Source of the DNA: CAYGTS01 sp964352905
GTDB lineage: Bacteria; Pseudomonadota; Gammaproteobacteria; JAHCLG01
Direction: 5' to 3'
Assembly (NCBI GenBank): GCA_964352905.1
Contig: CAYGTS010000062.1
Location: 1-14,988, forward strand
Length of the DNA stretch: 14,988 bases
Under the pieces are notes generated by a model. That model saw only the letters and a list, made by a program, of their open reading frames with translations. It ran no database searches and was not told where the DNA came from. The position numbers and the translations under genes were made by a program. Below, in pieces: positions 9,083 through 14,988 of this stretch (positions are counted from its first letter, which is position 1; each line of letters begins with the position of its first letter).

Positions 9083-9722
9083 GGTATTTAAGGTTGTATC
9101 TGAGGAAGATTTTATAGCCTGTCAAAAACTTACAGAAACTGTTTTTTCAGGTGAGCTTAATAGGCCCTTACATGGTGTTATTAAAGAGTGGCAAGACGTT
9201 ATTGCTTGCAAAGATCTCAATAACAATGAAATTGTGGGTTGTATTTCTTATCATAATGCAAATTTACAGGAAAAAGATACATACTTTGAAAGTTTTGGTT
9301 TAGCTCAGTTTTCTGAGGAGCAACTTAACAAGACAAGAATATCGGATCTTACTGCGATTAGGAAAAGTTATAGGAAAACCGCTGTTTCTTATTTATTAAC
9401 TGTAGAGGCGTATCGCACAATGATAAAGGAAGAGTTTTATTTTTTAGTGTGCACCTGCGCGTCAGAATTATTGAATTATCATAAAAAATTTTATTTTTTA
9501 CCTTATCTTTATCCCTATGAGTCAATCTACGGCGGCCAGCAGCACCCTTTAATTAGTTTAACACATGACTTTACCAATTTTGATAAAGTCACGCTCTTAA
9601 AGCGTAACTTTAAACATTTATCCTTTCGCGATGCGAGGGAAAGTAAATTATATGAACAACTTAGAGACGATCTGATTACAAAATTTCCGCTATTGGCAGA
9701 CTCGCTTAATAAGTTTAAATAA
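9069..9722 (+). CDS. GNAT-like acyltransferase, possibly N-acyl amino acid/autoinducer synthase fold
   Basis: A 217-residue protein. The central region ISDLTAIRKSYRKTAVSYLL followed by an AYRTMIKE helix resembles the GNAT acyl-CoA-binding strand and loop (V/I-x-x-L-x-V-x-x-xYR pattern), and the YHKKFYFLPY segment resembles the C-terminal GNAT motif. The layout is also reminiscent of FeeM-type N-acyl amino acid synthases, but I cannot confirm this. ATG 9069 is preferred; TTG 9051 would lengthen it by six residues. It overlaps the methyltransferase gene by 14 nt and shares its AGA/AGG-rich codon use, so the pair probably moved and works together. Substrate unknown. Confidence 0.55.
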   Translation: MKKFEVFKVVSEEDFIACQKLTETVFSGELNRPLHGVIKEWQDVIACKDLNNNEIVGCISYHNANLQEKDTYFESFGLAQFSEEQLNKTRISDLTAIRKSYRKTAVSYLLTVEAYRTMIKEEFYFLVCTCASELLNYHKKFYFLPYLYPYESIYGGQQHPLISLTHDFTNFDKVTLLKRNFKHLSFRDARESKLYEQLRDDLITKFPLLADSLNKFK

Positions 9723-9730
9723 TAAAAAAG

Positions 9731-9797
9731 GTAACTACTCTCTTCGTAGCAGGGATCGCCAAATATGGGCGTTCCCATCTACAGGGTGAATAGTTAC
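9731..9797 (+). repeat. Dispersed repeat, copy B, with inverted ends
   Basis: A 67-bp element between convergent genes. The outer ends GTAACTACTC (9731-9740) and GAATAGTTAC (9788-9797) are inverted at 9 of 10 bases, and ATGGG-cgtt-CCCAT (9765-9778) forms an inner stem. 9762-9797 matches copy A at 35 of 36 bases. It could be a small MITE/REP-like element, or act as a bidirectional 3'-end structure for the flanking genes. Confidence 0.75.
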
Positions 9798-9822
9798 TAA
9801 AAAAGTATCTAACGGTGTAAAT

Positions 9823-10866
9823 CTACAACTTGCCCATATCAATCACAAAACGATAACGCACATCGCTTTTCATGACACGTTCGTAAGCTTGATTAATTTG
9901 CTCGGGTGTAATCATTTCAATATCGGGCGTAATATGATGTTTGCCACAAAAATCCAACATTTCTTGGGTTTCTTTAATCGATCCGATTAAGGAACCAGAA
10001 TAATTACGCCGCATTAAAACGAGTGATGCAGGATGAATGCTAAGTGGTTTTTCAGGAATGCCAACAACGACTAATGTGCCATCATGTTTTAATAATTCAA
10101 AATAATCATTCATATTAATGTCAGCAGAAACGGTATTAATAATTAAATCAAATTCACGCGCGTGTTTTTGAAAAACTGTTTTGTCTGCAGTGGAAATAAA
10201 ATGCTGCGCTCCCATGCGTAGCGCATCATCGCGTTTTTTATCAGAATGGCTTAGCACGGTAACTTCAGCACCTAAGGCTTTGGCAATTTTAACCCCCATG
10301 TGACCCAAACCACCCAAGCCCAGAATCGCCACTTTTTTATTTGGGCCGGCGTGCCAATGTTTGAGCGGTGAATAAAGGGTAATCCCCGCACACAATAAAG
10401 GGCCAGCTTTATCAAGTGGAATGGATTGCGGAATGCGTAATACATAATTTTCATCAACCACGATGACATTCGAATAACCGCCATAAGTAGGGGTTTTACC
10501 ATCGCGTTCATAACTGTTATAGGTTGCATTCATACCTTCAAGGCAATATTGCTCAAGATCATTTTCACAGTTTTCACATTGGCGACAAGAATCAACAAAA
10601 CAACCCACACCAACATGATCACCCACTTTATATTTTGTGACTTTGTTACCAACCGCTTTAACAACGCCAGCAATTTCATGACCAGGCACCATTGGAAAAA
10701 TGGCACCATTCCATTCGTCGCGTGCTTGGTGAATATCAGAATGGCAAATACCGCAATAGTGAATATCAATCACAACATCATGCGCTTTCGGTTCACGGCG
10801 TTCAAATGAAAAAGGTTCTAAGCTGGCTTTGGCAGCAGGTGCGGCATATCCGTGGGCTTTGATCAT
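9823..10866 (-). CDS. Zinc-dependent NAD(P) alcohol dehydrogenase (YahK/cinnamyl type)
   Basis: A cytoplasmic medium-chain dehydrogenase/reductase that interconverts alcohols and aldehydes. Its length (347) matches E. coli YahK. Catalytic zinc ligands are C41 (GICHSD), H63-E64 (PGHE) and C159 (LLCAGIT). Structural zinc cysteines are C94, C97, C100 and C108. The Rossmann glycine motif is GLGGLG (183-188). By family it is more likely NADPH-dependent with broad aldehyde substrates. AAGGA lies 8 nt before ATG. It begins 34 nt after engB on the same strand and could be the last gene of the dotD-dotC-engB unit, or have its own promoter. Confidence 0.93.
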   Translation of the reverse strand: MIKAHGYAAPAAKASLEPFSFERREPKAHDVVIDIHYCGICHSDIHQARDEWNGAIFPMVPGHEIAGVVKAVGNKVTKYKVGDHVGVGCFVDSCRQCENCENDLEQYCLEGMNATYNSYERDGKTPTYGGYSNVIVVDENYVLRIPQSIPLDKAGPLLCAGITLYSPLKHWHAGPNKKVAILGLGGLGHMGVKIAKALGAEVTVLSHSDKKRDDALRMGAQHFISTADKTVFQKHAREFDLIINTVSADINMNDYFELLKHDGTLVVVGIPEKPLSIHPASLVLMRRNYSGSLIGSIKETQEMLDFCGKHHITPDIEMITPEQINQAYERVMKSDVRYRFVIDMGKL

Positions 10867-10900
10867 GTTCTATTCCTTCATAAAATATAAGTTACTATAA

Positions 10901-11497
10901 TTAAACGTTAAACCATGTATCACATTGTTCTTTCAACTCACCCAAGCCCGTCATTTTTAAGGCAGAAAATAATTGCACGGTTGCATTAATTTGATATTGC
11001 GCGCAATGATTTTTTAATAAACGTAATACGCTCATTTTATCGTTTTGGTTAAGCTTGTCTGATTTGTTTAACACCACGTGTATCGCCAATTGATGTTGCA
11101 CACACCAATCTAGCATCATACAGTCTAATTCGGTTAATGGATGCCGGCAATCCATGATTAGCACTAAACCAACTAAACATTGGCGTTGCTCAAAATAATC
11201 ATTTAATAACATTTGCCAATCTTTTTTCATGCTTTTAGATACTTTGGCAAAACCGTAACCGGGTAAATCAACTAAACGGCGTGTTTCATCTAACTCAAAT
11301 AAATTAATTAGCCGGGTGCGCCCTGGGGTTTTACTAGTGTGTGCTAAACCACGTTGTTGGCACAAGCGATTAATGATACTGGATTTGCCCACATTAGATC
11401 GTCCTACAAACGCGACTTCAATACCTTCATCAGAAGGTAGTTGTTCGATTTTGGCCGCGCTGGTTAAGAATTTGGCTTGCTGATAACGTATTGTCAT
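10901..11497 (-). CDS. engB: Ribosome biogenesis GTP-binding protein EngB (YihA/YsxC)
   Basis: An essential TRAFAC-class GTPase that helps assemble the large ribosomal subunit. Visible motifs: G1 GRSNVGKS (32-39), the G2 region SKTPGRT, G3 DLPG (77-80) and G4 NKSD (143-146). Length is 198, normal for the family. I take ATG 11497 because the N-terminus MTIRYQQAKF then aligns with E. coli YihA; it begins one base after the dotC stop. ATG 11509 would overlap dotC by 11 nt. The tight junction implies co-transcription with dotC, unusual because dotB is the usual next gene. Confidence 0.93.
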   Translation of the reverse strand: MTIRYQQAKFLTSAAKIEQLPSDEGIEVAFVGRSNVGKSSIINRLCQQRGLAHTSKTPGRTRLINLFELDETRRLVDLPGYGFAKVSKSMKKDWQMLLNDYFEQRQCLVGLVLIMDCRHPLTELDCMMLDWCVQHQLAIHVVLNKSDKLNQNDKMSVLRLLKNHCAQYQINATVQLFSALKMTGLGELKEQCDTWFNV

Positions 11498-11498
11498 A

Positions 11499-12362
11499 TT
11501 ACTTAACATAATGCTGTTGTTGTTGCTGCAATCTTGCTATTGCTTGCGACTCATCGTGTTTTTGCCAAGGCTTAACAATCACCGGGTTCCACGTTTTACT
11601 ATTAGCTTGTAGTTGTGGTAATGCGGTAATGCGCAGTACTTTATCGTTAATTCGCAAGACGCCGTCTTTGTTAGTAATACCCATTTTACTTTCTGCAACA
11701 AACGGCATGCTCACCATATTTTGTTCTAGCAGTTTACTGTATAACAACATGCCCTTATAGTCGCGCTGCAAACGATTTAAATTAGATGTATAAATCGTGT
11801 TGGCTTGCGCGATGCCTTGATACCAGCCCTCCTCAACATAATGGCGCCACACATTATTTTCACTGGGGTTGCGCGGCAACAAACTACTATCGGGTGGTTC
11901 AGGACGGCTAAAATCCATCCAGATATAATCACGCCAAGTGGGTGCTGCGGTTACAAAGCGTGCTTGTTGCACGATGCGGTAAGTGCGATCAGATAAACGA
12001 ATGGTTTCATCATTAGCAAGATTTAAACTATGGCGCCCTTCCTCTAACACAGGCGGAATAACATTATGCGCTAGGAGTAATCCGTTAAAATTGAATGCCC
12101 GATCGAGTGTTTGTTGTTCCTTATCAAGCATCAAGTCGATTTGTTGTGAACGCCAAGCAAGGCCCGCACGCGCACCAATGCTGAGTGCTGCTTCACGTAA
12201 TCCAGCATAGCGGATGTCATTAATACCACCATTAGTTTTAACAACGGTGTTGCGGCTTAATTGTTTTAATTGGCTTAAATTAAGCGTGTTAACTGGCATG
12301 GATTGATAGCAACCTGATAACAACAAGCTGCTAAAAAGTGTTATGGTGATCCAAAATCGCAT
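11499..12362 (-). CDS. dotC: Dot/Icm T4BSS outer-membrane lipoprotein DotC
   Basis: A structural lipoprotein of the T4BSS core complex that, with DotD, is needed to place DotH in the outer membrane. The 287-residue chain starts with a short lipoprotein signal ending LLSGC (C18 the lipidated residue). The body has the DotC-type sequence, including GINDIRYAGLREAALSIGAR and a region rich in WRDYIWMDF. Length is close to Legionella DotC (about 300). It follows dotD by 76 nt and meets engB almost end to start. Confidence 0.93.
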   Translation of the reverse strand: MRFWITITLFSSLLLSGCYQSMPVNTLNLSQLKQLSRNTVVKTNGGINDIRYAGLREAALSIGARAGLAWRSQQIDLMLDKEQQTLDRAFNFNGLLLAHNVIPPVLEEGRHSLNLANDETIRLSDRTYRIVQQARFVTAAPTWRDYIWMDFSRPEPPDSSLLPRNPSENNVWRHYVEEGWYQGIAQANTIYTSNLNRLQRDYKGMLLYSKLLEQNMVSMPFVAESKMGITNKDGVLRINDKVLRITALPQLQANSKTWNPVIVKPWQKHDESQAIARLQQQQQHYVK

Positions 12363-12438
12363 TGAACAGTTTCACTTTGCAAAAAATAATTAGCATTGTA
12401 CAAGAATTTTACGCACAGTGATACCTGTAATCTGGCAA

Positions 12439-12912
12439 TTAATCAGATGCAGGTAAATAACGCAACTCAACGACCCGGCGTGATGGGAAAACGATAATAT
12501 CAGCGCGTGAACCCGCTTGGAAACCGGCATCGCGTAACACATCACCAAGCGGCGTATTGTGTGCGAGCATGGTAACCATGATGGGAATCGATGGTTCGCG
12601 GCCTAATACTTTAAGTTTGTAGCCGCTGGCGTTTGCAACACGTGAAACAAGCGGTTCGATGGGGCCAGACCAATCAATGGAAACTAAATTGCCCATGCCG
12701 TAACTGGCGGGATCAGGTGGCGGTTTAACAGCGGCTTGTGGATTGGCGGCTTGTTCTACCGCAGCCAGTTGAACTAACGAATGACTCACGCTGCTAGCAG
12801 CTTCAGCTAATTTAACTTCCGCAGGATCCAGATCGGGAACATGTGGGCGTGAAGTGGTGCAGGCACTGCTGGCTAGTGTAATCAAGGCTAATGCCATTAT
12901 TTTTTTGATCAT
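12439..12912 (-). CDS. dotD: Dot/Icm T4BSS outer-membrane lipoprotein DotD
   Basis: A small lipoprotein of the T4BSS core complex; its C-terminal domain is related to secretin N-domains. Here residues about 70-157 carry that domain, with ISWSGP-like text and PSIPIMVTMLAHNTPLGDVL. The signal peptide is MIKKIMALALITLASSAC; the -3 residue before the cysteine is Ser rather than the usual Leu, a weak lipobox. ATG 12912 gives 157 residues; GTG 12918 would add two and sits only 4 nt from AGGA, so either start is possible. The promoter is divergent from icmT. Confidence 0.93.
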   Translation of the reverse strand: MIKKIMALALITLASSACTTSRPHVPDLDPAEVKLAEAASSVSHSLVQLAAVEQAANPQAAVKPPPDPASYGMGNLVSIDWSGPIEPLVSRVANASGYKLKVLGREPSIPIMVTMLAHNTPLGDVLRDAGFQAGSRADIIVFPSRRVVELRYLPASD

Positions 12913-12944
12913 ATTCACAAGATCCTGCTAAATATATGCAAGAC

Positions 12945-12973
12945 ATTGAAACAAGAAGGTGTTGTTTTGTCAA
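12945..12973 (-). promoter_or_regulatory. Promoter of dotD-dotC
   Basis: On the minus strand a perfect TTGACA (12973-12968), a 17-nt spacer and TTCAAT (12950-12945, 4 of 6). The -35 hexamer overlaps the -35 of the icmT promoter on the other strand. Confidence 0.55.
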
Positions 12974-12996
12974 GCAAAGAAGAATTATGCTACACT
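12967..12996 (+). promoter_or_regulatory. Promoter of icmT-icmS
   Basis: TTGTCA (12967-12972), an 18-nt spacer and TACACT (12991-12996), preceded by TGC, an extended -10. TACACT is one base from TATACT, reported as the -10 element of several Legionella icm/dot promoters. Confidence 0.6.
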
Positions 12997-13025
12997 TTGT
13001 AAAAAAACCAATTTAGGAACAATCC

Positions 13026-13283
13026 ATGGCAAACTTCAGACCCGATACGCATTGGCGCGATTCCGCACGGCGCGCGCGCTTTTGGATTTTTGATGCGGGT
13101 GCGTGTTTTCCCATCTTGTTAATGTTGATCCATATCAGTTGGACAACGTTTATTATTGCGATTGTTGCGACTTTCTTTTTTTCAATGTTAAATCGCCGTG
13201 GTTTTACTGTATTAGTTTTTTTACGTTGGTTGCGCACTTTTATTGCTGGTAACCGCAAATTATCTAAACCTTGGTGGGAGTGA
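13026..13283 (+). CDS. icmT: Dot/Icm T4BSS protein IcmT
   Basis: A small inner-membrane T4BSS component; in Legionella it is linked to pore formation and egress and is required for secretion. Length 85 matches the family (86). Two hydrophobic segments (about 20-37 and 40-55) are followed by a basic turn NRRG and the C-terminal stretch FLRWLRTFIAGNRK...PWW, typical of IcmT. AGGAA at 13015-13019 lies 6 nt before ATG. It is the first gene of a plus-strand unit and is followed by icmS after 12 nt. Confidence 0.95.
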   Translation: MANFRPDTHWRDSARRARFWIFDAGACFPILLMLIHISWTTFIIAIVATFFFSMLNRRGFTVLVFLRWLRTFIAGNRKLSKPWWE

Positions 13284-13295
13284 TCAAAAACAAGT

Positions 13296-13634
13296 ATGGA
13301 TTTTACAACCAAACTACCAAAACTTGCGCGTGTTTTAAAAGCCAATTTTACCTTAAACGATAGGCCGATTGGTTATACGGAAGTATTTGCCGATGTGGGA
13401 TTATTACCAGCGATTGCGCGCCGCGCCGATCAGCTTTGTTCACTTTGCATGGGTTATGGCATTGGCGTGACCTTTGAAGAAGCTGAGAAATCCACCTTGG
13501 GTACCCGCGTGATATTCGATGAAATCACGCCGAATGTCATCCGGTTGCTGTGCATAGCCGATGTTATTTCAGAATTAATGCATGCAGCACCCAGCTTGGA
13601 TGTAACGCCGCTAGATGAACTGATGTACGATTAG
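13296..13634 (+). CDS. icmS: Dot/Icm T4BSS chaperone IcmS
   Basis: A small acidic cytoplasmic protein that pairs with IcmW to bind effectors and deliver them to the DotL/DotM coupling complex. Length is 112 (114 in Legionella). Typical stretches are YTEVFADVGLLPAIARRADQ and CSLCMGYGIGVTFEEAE. Its gene follows icmT by 12 nt, with only a distant GGGAG as ribosome binding site, so translation may depend on icmT. A 276-bp spacer follows. Confidence 0.95.
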   Translation: MDFTTKLPKLARVLKANFTLNDRPIGYTEVFADVGLLPAIARRADQLCSLCMGYGIGVTFEEAEKSTLGTRVIFDEITPNVIRLLCIADVISELMHAAPSLDVTPLDELMYD

Positions 13635-13680
13635 CGTATTGACTTAGCGAGCTTTTTGAAAAAATACGTTAAATAGAGCA

Positions 13681-13707
13681 TTACAACCGCTGAAAGTTGT
13701 GTATAAT
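13681..13707 (+). promoter_or_regulatory. Possible upstream promoter for the icmR-like gene and icmQ
   Basis: TTACAA (13681-13686), a short 15-nt spacer and a perfect TATAAT (13702-13707). The spacer is below optimum. It lies in the 276-bp region between icmS and the next gene. Confidence 0.35.
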
Positions 13708-13807
13708 AGTAACTAAGGATATAAAAAAACAAAAGCAACTAACTGAATTACTTAAAGTTATAAACTCTTCGCAAACGGATCTCGCGAATCTAAAGTCTCA
13801 CGGATAG
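13697..13807 (+). other. Open stretch between icmS and the 69-codon gene, remnant or micro-gene
   Basis: A 36-codon frame whose only usable start is TTG 13697 and whose stop is TAG 13805. The peptide (for example QLTELLKVINSSQTDLANLK) looks like real helical protein rather than random text. There is no clear ribosome binding site, and a TATAAT overlaps its beginning. It may be the tail of a decayed gene. Confidence 0.25.
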
Positions 13808-13843
13808 CTTAAAAAAATAGTAGGTTTTTTCTTATGTTAGGAC

Positions 13844-13849
13844 TATACT
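13844..13849 (+). promoter_or_regulatory. TATACT -10 element before the icmR-like gene
   Basis: TATACT at 13844-13849, 61 nt before the ATG at 13911. The same hexamer was shown in Legionella pneumophila to be needed at several icm/dot promoters. The -35 region (about 13821-13826, TAGGTT) is poor, which fits an activator-dependent promoter but also fits chance. Confidence 0.4.
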
Positions 13850-13910
13850 TTGGCTAATTGAACTAAGGCCATGTTTTAACAATGAGAAAAGACGATTAAG
13901 GTGAGCAGCC

Positions 13911-14120
13911 ATGTCTACTGAAGTACATAAAAAAATTACAGATGTGCAACAAGATGTAAATCGCACGGCTTCTGGCGCTTTTCATGCATTAAACAATCTT
14001 GAAAAATTTCAACCGGGTTTAAGAGAATCTTGTGGTGGTCGTAGGGAAGCAATTAAAGACGCTCTGCCAAGCACTTTATTGCAAGGGCTACTGCGAAGTG
14101 TTGCAGCACCTGCCGTGTAA
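13911..14120 (+). CDS. Candidate FIR protein (functional homologue of IcmR), IcmQ chaperone
   Basis: A 69-residue protein with no sequence family I recognise. The start is well supported by AAGGTGAG (13898-13905), 5 nt before ATG. It looks mostly helical: a polar helix at about 2-33 (VHKKITDVQQDVNRTASGAF, then HALNNLEKF), a Gly/Arg turn (CGGRRE) and an amphipathic helix at about 46-64. It lies exactly between icmS and icmQ, the slot that in Legionella species and Coxiella holds the FIR genes. Those genes share almost no sequence between species but all bind IcmQ. The stop lies 13 nt before icmQ. The functional name is inferred from position, size and helical character, not from similarity. 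Confidence 0.6.
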   Translation: MSTEVHKKITDVQQDVNRTASGAFHALNNLEKFQPGLRESCGGRREAIKDALPSTLLQGLLRSVAAPAV

Positions 14121-14125
14121 TCCTG

Positions 14126-14131
14126 TATAAT
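14126..14131 (+). promoter_or_regulatory. TATAAT box just before icmQ
   Basis: A perfect TATAAT in the 13-nt gap between the icmR-like gene and the icmQ ATG. TTGCAG at 14101 would be a -35 with a long 19-nt spacer. A transcript from here would start at or inside the assumed start codon, favouring an internal icmQ start such as ATG 14176. Could be chance. Confidence 0.25.
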
Positions 14132-14133
14132 CC

Positions 14134-14919
14134 ATGACTGTTACTATTCAAGCCGCGGGAAATGGGCCAATTGTTATGGGTGACGATAACCAACTATTCC
14201 ACAAACAACGTTCTCCAGAAGAAAATGAACAACGTAAGCGTTGTATTCTCTTGGCGCGTGATTATTACCTGGCCGTTGAAATCGCCAATGAACAATTGGA
14301 AGCGGTTGATAGGCTACACGAACCGCAAGCTGTTATTGATCATGAAAAAATTCAAATTTACCGTAATTTACTGAAAATTGTTGAAAAATGTTTAGCGCGA
14401 GCCAATTGGGATGTGAGCTTATTTTTCCAAAATATTGGCCAACGCATTCAAACCATGCGTGATAAAATCCAAGATTGTTTAACCGCTTACGAGGCTGAAA
14501 TTCAAGCAGCAGACAGCGCTGAAAAATCGCACATTCAAAAAGAAGGTATGATTTTAATTTACGTTTCACTCTACCAATCAGATGGTGATAACTTACGCAA
14601 ATGGGCTGCTTTGCTCGATAACATTACGCGTTTGAGTATCGGCCGCCCAGTTTATCGTGACGAAAGTGCAGTTATTCATGTGATCCGCGCCAAAGCAGAA
14701 CCCAAACGTGATGCGTATGTTGCAGTTTATGTGAGTGAAGATGATATTATTGAACCGTTAGGCGGTATTCAACCGCGTGATCGCGCGGGTAATGAGCTCT
14801 TAACCGTGCGTGAAGGTACGATTAAGCCCGAAAATATCTTTGAATTTGTTCACAATAATGCCAGCCAAATTTTACGTTATCAGTTTAAGAAAAATAAGTT
14901 AATCCCGAAGCTAGATTAG
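14134..14919 (+). CDS. icmQ: Dot/Icm T4BSS protein IcmQ, long form
   Basis: In Legionella IcmQ has an N-terminal helical domain that binds IcmR and membranes, and a C-terminal NAD+-binding domain with an ADP-ribosyltransferase-like fold. Residues about 74-261 match IcmQ: NWDVSLFFQNIGQRIQTMRDK, then LYQSDGDNLRKWAALL, RPVYRDE, AYVAVYVSEDDI and the end ENIFEFVHNNASQILRYQ. The protein is 261 residues against about 191 in Legionella, the excess being an N-terminal extension with a predicted helix (31-60). The start at ATG 14134 has no Shine-Dalgarno sequence; ATG 14176 (M15) is an alternative and leaves most of the extension. The gene follows the icmR-like gene by 13 nt. Confidence 0.9.
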   Translation: MTVTIQAAGNGPIVMGDDNQLFHKQRSPEENEQRKRCILLARDYYLAVEIANEQLEAVDRLHEPQAVIDHEKIQIYRNLLKIVEKCLARANWDVSLFFQNIGQRIQTMRDKIQDCLTAYEAEIQAADSAEKSHIQKEGMILIYVSLYQSDGDNLRKWAALLDNITRLSIGRPVYRDESAVIHVIRAKAEPKRDAYVAVYVSEDDIIEPLGGIQPRDRAGNELLTVREGTIKPENIFEFVHNNASQILRYQFKKNKLIPKLD

Positions 14920-14941
14920 TAGCGGTGCAATTGTGCTCAGC

Positions 14942-14988
14942 AATTCCCGGTGTAGCGAGGAACAGCCATATTTGGGCAATCTCACATT
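14942..14988 (-). repeat. Dispersed repeat, degenerate inverted copy C, cut by the window end
   Basis: Read on this strand order, ATTC..GTGTAG..AGGAAC..CCATATTTGG follows the reverse complement of copy B (ATTC..CTGTAG..GGGAAC..CCATATTTGG) with several substitutions and one inserted base. It begins 22 nt after the icmQ stop, so it lies between icmQ and whatever follows. Confidence 0.5.

Noticed and set aside
9527..9778. Minus-strand frame starting in repeat copy B and running into the GNAT-like gene
   Set aside because: Start lies in a repeat, the rest is antisense to a coupled gene, and there is no ribosome binding site.
13013..13345. Minus-strand frame opposite icmT and the start of icmS
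   Set aside because: Antisense to two clear T4BSS genes, with basic low-information translation.
13882..13899. Five-codon ATG frame just before the icmR-like gene
   Set aside because: Too short to support; its stop overlaps the Shine-Dalgarno sequence, but chance explains it.

Overview
The window looks like a chromosomal segment of an intracellular gammaproteobacterium of the order Legionellales (Legionella/Coxiella side). The reason is a recognisable piece of a Dot/Icm type IVB secretion system (T4BSS) on the right: dotD and dotC on the minus strand, and icmT, icmS, an unrecognised small gene and icmQ on the plus strand. Base composition is moderately AT-rich. Genus cannot be fixed from the sequence alone.

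Left part (1-6678): a minus-strand transport block reads OPT-family transporter, then a fused two-domain ABC permease, then the ABC ATPase with a C-terminal AAA-associated domain. Between permease and ATPase sits a plus-strand gene (1626-2694) for a protein with a helical N-terminal region and a long Gln/Asn-rich, repeat-built tail. It contains a 100-N assembly gap flanked by two identical 30-bp units. It seems to interrupt the transporter operon.

Middle part (6737-10866): a small GIY-YIG protein converges on, and overlaps, a TerC-family membrane protein. Next is a 361-bp region without a convincing protein gene; it carries a promoter, strong hairpins and a perfect terminator and is best read as a small RNA gene (about 8050-8187). 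Then come an overlapping SAM-methyltransferase/GNAT-like pair with AGA/AGG-rich codon use, a 67-bp repeat element with inverted ends, and a zinc alcohol dehydrogenase on the minus strand.

Right part (10901-14988): engB follows dotC directly, where dotB would be expected. dotDC and icmTS diverge from a 113-bp region whose two predicted promoters share one -35 sequence. Downstream of icmS, a 276-bp spacer with two promoter-like sequences leads to a 69-codon gene and then icmQ. In Legionella and Coxiella the slot between icmS and icmQ holds the hypervariable FIR genes (functional homologues of icmR), whose products chaperone IcmQ. The 69-codon gene is therefore the best candidate for a new FIR, here paired with an IcmQ carrying about 70 extra N-terminal residues. 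DotC and DotD are outer-membrane lipoproteins of the core complex, IcmT an inner-membrane component, IcmS an effector chaperone and IcmQ a NAD+-binding, membrane-active protein.

Three copies of a dispersed short repeat lie at 51-91, 9731-9797 and (degenerate, inverted, cut by the window end) 14942-14988, each just outside a gene block.
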